In this document: one piece after another, positions 12,857 to 17,519 of the stretch
Layout: each line of letters starts with the position of its first letter
How positions within the stretch are numbered: the first letter of the stretch is position 1
From: an uncultured Collinsella sp.
Lineage (GTDB): Bacteria > Actinomycetota > Coriobacteriia > Coriobacteriales > Coriobacteriaceae
Assembly (NCBI GenBank): GCA_900551365.1
Contig: URVZ01000034.1
Span: forward strand, 1-17,519
Reading direction: 5' to 3'
Length of the DNA: 17,519 bases
Position numbers and translations under genes: made by a program
Notes under the pieces: generated by a model
Seen by the model: the letters and a program-made list of their open reading frames with translations, nothing else
Databases searched by the model: none
Told to the model about the DNA's origin: nothing

Positions 12857-15856
12857 ATGGTAAACGATTTGAGCGGTATAGACGACCTCGAGCTGATGCC
12901 GCTGGGCGGAGGCTATATGGTGCGACGCGAGCGCTTGATGAATGAGCTTATCGCCAAGGGCCGAAAGGCCGGCATCGTGGTTCTTTATGCGCCCGACGGG
13001 TTTGGGAAGACCTCGGTGCTGCTGCAGTACACCCATGAGGTTAAATGCGACCCGACGCGAGGCCCCGTGCGGATTATCGAGGCCGATCGCGCCACTGGGC
13101 GCGAGGTGTTTATGCAGCTCGAGGTGGTTACCGAAGAACTCAAAGACAAACCGCACTCCCTTATCGCAATTGATAATGTGCCAAACCTCGATCAGCACGA
13201 TACCGAAGACCTCATCGACAGGATTCGCGGCCTGCGCGCTATGGGGGTAGGGGTCTTTATTTCCTGCCGTCCTTCAAATCGTCAGCTGATTCATGGGCTG
13301 GGCGATTCGGTTAAGATCAATGCGCAGATGCTTAAGGTGCATGCCTATGAGTATTCGGCGTGGGCATCGGCGTTTTCGATCAGCACATCGCTCGACTTTT
13401 ATCAGCTCACGCAGGGCGTGCCCGAGCTCGTTTCGGCATTGCAGACGGGTCTGTATGGCCAAGGTGACGTAGCCGGTCTGCTCGAAAACGAGATTGTCAA
13501 CGTATATGGCGCGGCACTTGCCGATCTGGCTTCGCTCGACAATAATGCGCTGTTTTGCGTGGCATGTCTCATGGTTTTGATGGGCGAGGGCAATATCGCA
13601 GAACTCGAGGCCTGTGGGGTGAGGCTGTCGATGGTCGACCAGTCCTATTTTGTGCGCGACTACCCGATCTTTGGCTTGGATCCCGCCGAGCGGAGTTTTA
13701 CGTGTCTGGGCACGGAGGATAACGGACGCTTGCGCTTGCGTAAGTTGGTGGCCGAGGTCCGCCCCGAACTTGTTCCGAGGGCGGCCCGGATTTTGCTTAA
13801 GGCGGGCCGATGCGATGCGGCGATGGGCCTGGCGGACGCCTTTTTGGACCGTGAAGCGGTCCTTGAACTTGCTGGGCAGTATGGGGTCGATCTGGCTCTG
13901 ACGGGGCACGGGGCCGATATCTGCCGAGCGGCGCTGGGCACGATCGATGCCGACGATCCGGCTCCAGAGCCAACGCCTGCCGAAGCGCTTGGCGTTTACT
14001 TGGCGGCGGTCAGCGTGTCCAACACAAAGCTCGCCCGCTGTATGGCATCGCTCATTGAGCATGCGGGCGATCAGGCAGCCTGTGAAATAGACCCCTTTTC
14101 GTGGAAGGTTGCCCAGGCCCTTACGGCAGTTTGCTATGGGGACAATGGGCTTGGGCTTCCCATGAACCTTGCTGTGCCGGAAATCGAGACGGAACACACG
14201 GCGCTCAACATGCTCTTTGCACATATCGGGGTCAAGCACTGGTTGGCTGAACGGGGAGATGACGGCGGCGCTCTGCAGCAGCTCAAAACGCGCAAGGCCT
14301 ATGACTGCGAGCTCGATATCGCGGGGACTTTTCTACGGGCCGATAGCATGCTGGTGGAGCTCTTCGATGGGTCGTTTGCGGGGATCGACGAGCGCGACGA
14401 CGAGATGGCGGAGATACGGGACGCGCTCGATGTGCGCGGACTTAAGGCGCCAGCTATCTGGGTGCGCATGGTGCTGGCGGCACGGCGGCTCCTTTCCGGC
14501 TTGCCGGTAACCGACGATGCGGCGTTCAACGAGCTCGATCGCTTTGCCGTACGCATGCGCGACAACCAGATTCAGCTGTTTGGTCTGCTGCTAGAAGGCT
14601 GGCAATCGCTGGCGGAAGGTCGGCCGGTCAATGCGAAGTTCCGCGCGGTCCAGGTGCTCAAACTGGCTGAGGAGCCAATTGCGTACATGCGCGACAACGC
14701 GTTGCTGCTGGAGCGTGCGGCGTATCTGCGTAACACCTCGATGGTTTCGGTGCGTGAGGAAGCGGAGCTGCTCGATATAAGCCAGACGCAGGTTGGTGGA
14801 GCGGAGGCCTGGATGGTGGCGCTGCATTTGGCCTGTGCGGGCCGAGACAGCGATCTTGCGGCCTGGATGTCCATGAATCGTGCGGGGATTCTAGAGCCAT
14901 CGTATCGGCTCTTTGCGCGCCTTGCCATGCATTGTCTGGGCGAGCCGGCGGGCAGGATACGCAAGAAGCTTCCCGTGCGCGAGCTGTCGCGGTACTCGCT
15001 GCGCGACGATTTGGAAGGAGAGGGCGAGCGCCTGTTCCAGGCCGGCGAGGTTGAAGCCGTTGATACCATCGACCATATCGAGATTCGCATGTTTGGTGCG
15101 TTTCGCGCCGAGCGCGATGGGTTTCCCATCACGGACAAAATGTGGCGTCGCAAGAAGGCGGCGACGCTTGCCGAGCGGCTTGCGCTGGGCATGGATGCGC
15201 TCGTCGATCGTGAGACGCTGGCCATGGAGCTGTGGCCCCATGCCGAGTTTAATAGCGCCCGCAACAACCTGTACTCGACGATATCGCGCTTGCGGTCGGC
15301 TTTGGGACCGACGCCGGATGGCAAGTCGTGTGTGCTCATCCAAAATGAATGCATCGGACTCAACGGCGACTACGTCAAGACCGATGTACGGCTGTTTGAC
15401 CAGATAAGCCGCGAGGTTTTGGGAAATCGCACGGGTGCGTGCGGGCCCCATTTAGTTGAGCTGTGCCTTAAGATTGAGCAGCTTTATGCCGGACCGCTGT
15501 ATGTTCCCAATGGCTGTAATCCCACCTACTTTTTACGTATGCGACGCATTATGCAGTCAAAGTACATCGATTGCATGATTAAGGGAGCAAATGCCGCTCT
15601 AGAAGAAAACGATCTGCAGTCGGCGATTTGGCTGGCGGAGTCGGGGCTTCGACAGGAAACGGCGCGTGAGGATATGGTGCGCTGCGCCATGCGCGTCTAC
15701 AGTGCGGCGGGGCGGCGGCGCGATATCGTCGAGCTGTACAGCGGGCATATGCACCACCTGAGGGAGCAGGTCAATGGCGTGCCCGAGCCCGAGACGCGGC
15801 GTCTATACGAGCGCTTGGTGGAGGGGCGGCTCAATCGCGTGCTGGTCGAGCGATAA
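12857..15856 (+). CDS. Large transcriptional regulator: MalT-like ATPase with C-terminal winged helix and BTAD domain
   Basis: 999 residues. The N-terminus is a STAND/MalT-type ATPase: Walker A APDGFGKTS (45-53), Walker B SLIAIDNV with D106, and arginine R138 in ISCRP. A long helical middle (about 200-730) is probably a sensor or scaffold of TPR-like repeats. From about residue 740, HIEIRMFGAFRA starts an OmpR-type winged helix (LAMELWP, then NNLYSTISRLRSALG as the recognition region). A bacterial transcriptional activation domain (BTAD) follows, with the usual DVRLFD and QLYAGPLY motifs, and ends near 985. AfsR/SARP regulators carry these same modules in the opposite order. ATG 12857 is fixed by GAGGAG. 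The gene stands alone, so its targets and inducing signal are unknown. Confidence 0.88.
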   Translation: MVNDLSGIDDLELMPLGGGYMVRRERLMNELIAKGRKAGIVVLYAPDGFGKTSVLLQYTHEVKCDPTRGPVRIIEADRATGREVFMQLEVVTEELKDKPHSLIAIDNVPNLDQHDTEDLIDRIRGLRAMGVGVFISCRPSNRQLIHGLGDSVKINAQMLKVHAYEYSAWASAFSISTSLDFYQLTQGVPELVSALQTGLYGQGDVAGLLENEIVNVYGAALADLASLDNNALFCVACLMVLMGEGNIAELEACGVRLSMVDQSYFVRDYPIFGLDPAERSFTCLGTEDNGRLRLRKLVAEVRPELVPRAARILLKAGRCDAAMGLADAFLDREAVLELAGQYGVDLALTGHGADICRAALGTIDADDPAPEPTPAEALGVYLAAVSVSNTKLARCMASLIEHAGDQAACEIDPFSWKVAQALTAVCYGDNGLGLPMNLAVPEIETEHTALNMLFAHIGVKHWLAERGDDGGALQQLKTRKAYDCELDIAGTFLRADSMLVELFDGSFAGIDERDDEMAEIRDALDVRGLKAPAIWVRMVLAARRLLSGLPVTDDAAFNELDRFAVRMRDNQIQLFGLLLEGWQSLAEGRPVNAKFRAVQVLKLAEEPIAYMRDNALLLERAAYLRNTSMVSVREEAELLDISQTQVGGAEAWMVALHLACAGRDSDLAAWMSMNRAGILEPSYRLFARLAMHCLGEPAGRIRKKLPVRELSRYSLRDDLEGEGERLFQAGEVEAVDTIDHIEIRMFGAFRAERDGFPITDKMWRRKKAATLAERLALGMDALVDRETLAMELWPHAEFNSARNNLYSTISRLRSALGPTPDGKSCVLIQNECIGLNGDYVKTDVRLFDQISREVLGNRTGACGPHLVELCLKIEQLYAGPLYVPNGCNPTYFLRMRRIMQSKYIDCMIKGANAALEENDLQSAIWLAESGLRQETAREDMVRCAMRVYSAAGRRRDIVELYSGHMHHLREQVNGVPEPETRRLYERLVEGRLNRVLVER

Positions 15857-15888
15857 AAAACGGGCGCCCGAAGTACTTGGGCACCCGT
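15855..15888 (-). terminator. Intrinsic terminator of the YhbY gene (read leftward)
   Basis: ACGGGCGCCC (15860-15869) pairs with GGGCACCCGT (15879-15888) with one mismatch. On the minus strand the hairpin is followed by a T-run (15860 down to 15855), which overlaps the stop codon of the regulator gene. On the + strand it lacks a T-run but could still slow convergent transcription. Confidence 0.8.
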
Positions 15889-15925
15889 AAGCTTGCTATG
15901 TGTTGGATCGCCGGATCATTGGCTC

Positions 15926-16225
15926 TTAGACGAGCTTGATCTTCTCGATGTCCTTGCGCGAGGACTCGCGATACAGTGAGAACTTGCGGCCGATGACCTG
16001 GACGACCTCGGCGTGGCAACGCTCGGCGAGCTCCTCGGCGGCCTCGCGGGCGGAAAGGCTGGAGCCATCGAGCACGGAGCACTTAACGAGCTCGTGCTTC
16101 TCCAGATAGGCGACCGTCTGCTCGACGGTGCCCTCGTTGACATCGGACTTACCGATGATGATGGCGGGGTTGAGGTGATGGGCCATGCTGCGAAGCTGCT
16201 TGACCTGTGCTCCTGTCAGTGCCAT
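15926..16225 (-). CDS. yhbY: YhbY-type RNA-binding protein (CRM domain)
   Basis: 99 residues, one CRM domain filling the whole protein. The start LTGAQVKQLRSMAHHLNPAIIIGK is the YhbY family opening, and the GxxG-type RNA-binding loop is represented by IGKSDVNEG. The C-terminus has VIGRKFSLYRESS, the usual last strand. YhbY proteins associate with pre-50S ribosomes and assist rRNA maturation. The ribosome site before ATG 16225 is weak (GAAAGCGAG). The 158 bases to the upstream methyltransferase contain a GC hairpin (GGCCCCG/CGGGGCG region, near 16246-16266) and an AT-rich TAAATT box that could be its promoter. Confidence 0.92.
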   Translation of the reverse strand: MALTGAQVKQLRSMAHHLNPAIIIGKSDVNEGTVEQTVAYLEKHELVKCSVLDGSSLSAREAAEELAERCHAEVVQVIGRKFSLYRESSRKDIEKIKLV

Positions 16226-16383
16226 GGGTTCTCGCTTTCTATGTATGGGGCGCCCCGCGACGGGGCCTTAATTTACGTGAGCTGTCCCACGATAGCGCAG
16301 GAACGGTGCGGTGTGGAGCGCGTTTGCCCAGTTCAAAAAGAATGCGGATGCCGAGTGAGTGGGCAGTGCAGGCTGCGAACAGG

Positions 16384-17271
16384 CTATGAGCTGGGCGCAG
16401 AGACCGGCTCCCATGCAATAAACGCCCAACGGACCTTGCGGACGTGGTCGAGCATGTAGCGTCCCTGCGGCACGCCCTTGGAGCCCGGCTCGCCGGCACG
16501 GGGATTCTCAATCATGTGTTGAGCGATGTAGTCGCGCAGGCGGTCGATCTTATCCTCGTTGCCATGCTCGAGCATACGGGAAAAATCTGCTACGCCCGCC
16601 TCAAGGCTATCGAAGGTGTCGCGACGGGGCGATTCAAAGTACGTAACCTGCGGCAGGGCACCCATCTGAATGAGGATATTAAAAGCATACACAAAGCCAT
16701 TACTGCAGGTAACCGAGGCGCCGATAGCGTTCATCAGGTGCAGGTCATAGCGCGGGCTGGAGTTGGCGACCATCGTGACAGCGCAACGCCGACGAGCCGT
16801 ACGATCAAGCTTGGCAAGCGCGCCTTTTAGGTTGGTCGTCGTAACCGACCGACTGGCAAAGGCAACATCTACCGCTTTTGCGATCGGTCCAACCAAATAC
16901 CAGTCATCATCCCAAGCAAGCTCAAGCGGCGTAATAAGATCTTCGAGCCCGTAATACTCAATGCCGGCATCAAGCGTGCCCAACATGGCAGGAGAGAAGT
17001 CGGCAGCAATCACGGAATGCCCAGCCTGAGCAAGCGGAATAGCAATCGACCCAGCCCCACACCCCATATCCAGCACGGACTCGCCGGGCTCAAGCGCCAA
17101 CAACTTTATAAAATCCCGGGCATAAGGAGCAGTCTCAAGCGGCCGAAAATGCCGAGCCCGCTTATCCCACTCAAAAGAATCATCAGCCCGCCGCCGATCA
17201 GCTTGCAGACGCATCCACTCGCCATTCCAATCCGCAGCAAGCAGCTCAGAACGATTTTCCCCATCAACCAC
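16384..17271 (-). CDS. Class I SAM-dependent methyltransferase
   Basis: 295 residues read leftward from GTG 17271. This start is chosen because GGAGG (17279-17283) lies 7 bases upstream; a longer in-frame ATG at 17331 would begin upstream of the terminator hairpin and encode it as a false hydrophobic N-terminus. The SAM-binding motif I is VLDMGCGAGSIAIPLA (about residues 66-81), followed by the acidic strand end IAADFS. The C-terminal part (SNGFVYAFNILIQMGALPQV) presumably forms the substrate lid. The fold alone does not tell the substrate; a small molecule or a cofactor intermediate is as likely as a macromolecule. Expression may depend on read-through of the terminator at 17291-17322. Confidence 0.82.
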   Translation of the reverse strand: MVDGENRSELLAADWNGEWMRLQADRRRADDSFEWDKRARHFRPLETAPYARDFIKLLALEPGESVLDMGCGAGSIAIPLAQAGHSVIAADFSPAMLGTLDAGIEYYGLEDLITPLELAWDDDWYLVGPIAKAVDVAFASRSVTTTNLKGALAKLDRTARRRCAVTMVANSSPRYDLHLMNAIGASVTCSNGFVYAFNILIQMGALPQVTYFESPRRDTFDSLEAGVADFSRMLEHGNEDKIDRLRDYIAQHMIENPRAGEPGSKGVPQGRYMLDHVRKVRWAFIAWEPVSAPSS

Positions 17272-17290
17272 GGGCCAACCTCCTAGCAAC

Positions 17291-17322
17291 AAAAAAGCGA
17301 CTCCTCCCAAAAGAAGAGCCGC
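17291..17322 (-). terminator. Intrinsic terminator just upstream of the methyltransferase start
   Basis: On the minus strand GCGGCTCTTC (17322-17313) pairs with GAGGAGTCGC (17306-17297) around TTTTGG, allowing G-U pairs, followed by six T (17296-17291). The methyltransferase ribosome site begins 8 bases further on. It either ends an upstream transcript or acts as an attenuator of the methyltransferase. Confidence 0.75.
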
Positions 17323-17519
17323 AACCAGCATATATCAGAAAGAACCGATCCAACGCCAAACCGCCCTCACAACCAAGGCGGGCAGGAGCGAAGCGACTGC
17401 CATACGGGATAGAACTCAACTGAGGTCCCGTTGTGCGGGAGCCCCGGGGAGGGCAAATATATAAGGTCGATCGCGAGTTCCGCACGAGCCGGAGAGCACT
17501 TAATGTGCTCTCCGTGCGA
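17323..17519 (-). ncRNA. Candidate structured leader or small RNA upstream of the terminator
   Basis: No convincing gene occurs in these bases, and the region runs off the window. Stems (window coordinates) are GGCAG (17381-17385) with CTGCC (17397-17401), CGGGA (17405-17409) with TCCCG (17426-17430), GTGCGGGA (17433-17440) with TTCCGCAC (17478-17485), and a perfect 9-bp GGAGAGCAC (17491-17499) with GTGCTCTCC (17505-17513). CGCAC (17481-17485) can pair either with 17433-17437 or with GTGCG (17514-17518), so two folds exclude each other. The strand is inferred from the minus-strand terminator; a + strand leader for a gene beyond the window is the alternative. Confidence 0.4.

Noticed and set aside
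17264..17485. Minus-strand frame of 73 residues at the right end
   Set aside because: It overlaps the terminator and the methyltransferase start, has no ribosome site and a composition unlike a protein.

Overview
The window is a GC-rich chromosomal segment with dense, short-spaced genes. Its content (rplM-rpsI, glmM, nagB, tmRNA, and a ~1000-residue ATPase/BTAD regulator) fits a Gram-positive anaerobic actinobacterium of the class Coriobacteriia. Collinsella is my best guess, inferred from gene style rather than proven.

Layout. Positions 1-2154 hold two consecutive half-size ABC transporter genes, the first cut by the window edge. Positions 2156-4751 hold a 33-bp palindromic repeat, a promoter overlapped by an inverted repeat, a small DUF6110-type membrane protein, a heavy-metal-type P-type ATPase with an atypical M4 motif, and a strong terminator. 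Positions 4756-5690 hold a toxin-antitoxin operon (RelB/DinJ-like antitoxin plus PIN-domain toxin) whose promoter carries three copies of one 8-bp half-site. Positions 5749-6183 hold an unrecognised minus-strand gene. Positions 6421-6784 are ssrA (tmRNA), followed by its terminator. Positions 6841-7378 are gene-free but highly structured: two 47-bp direct repeats that carry an inverted copy of the tmRNA T-arm, then four exact-length 62-bp tandem units, each able to form a hairpin. Positions 7464-8342 encode a patatin-like phospholipase.

The middle is core genome: rplM and rpsI with promoter and terminator (8443-9452), then glmM, a glucose-type PTS IIA protein and nagB. GlmM and NagB both handle glucosamine-6-phosphate metabolism (GlmM makes the GlcN-1-P cell-wall precursor, NagB returns carbon to glycolysis), so this is an amino-sugar branch point with a sugar-uptake component between them. 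A ~240-nt GC-rich, heavily base-paired leader precedes nagB and may be a structured RNA. Positions 12857-15856 encode the large ATPase/BTAD regulator.

The right end is read leftward: a YhbY-type ribosome-assembly protein, then a class I SAM-dependent methyltransferase. An intrinsic terminator lies just upstream of the methyltransferase, preceded by about 200 gene-free bases with mutually exclusive stems, which suggests an attenuated leader or a small RNA.

The most unusual material is the repeat region next to ssrA, the nagB leader, the right-end leader, and the ATPase with its small partner.
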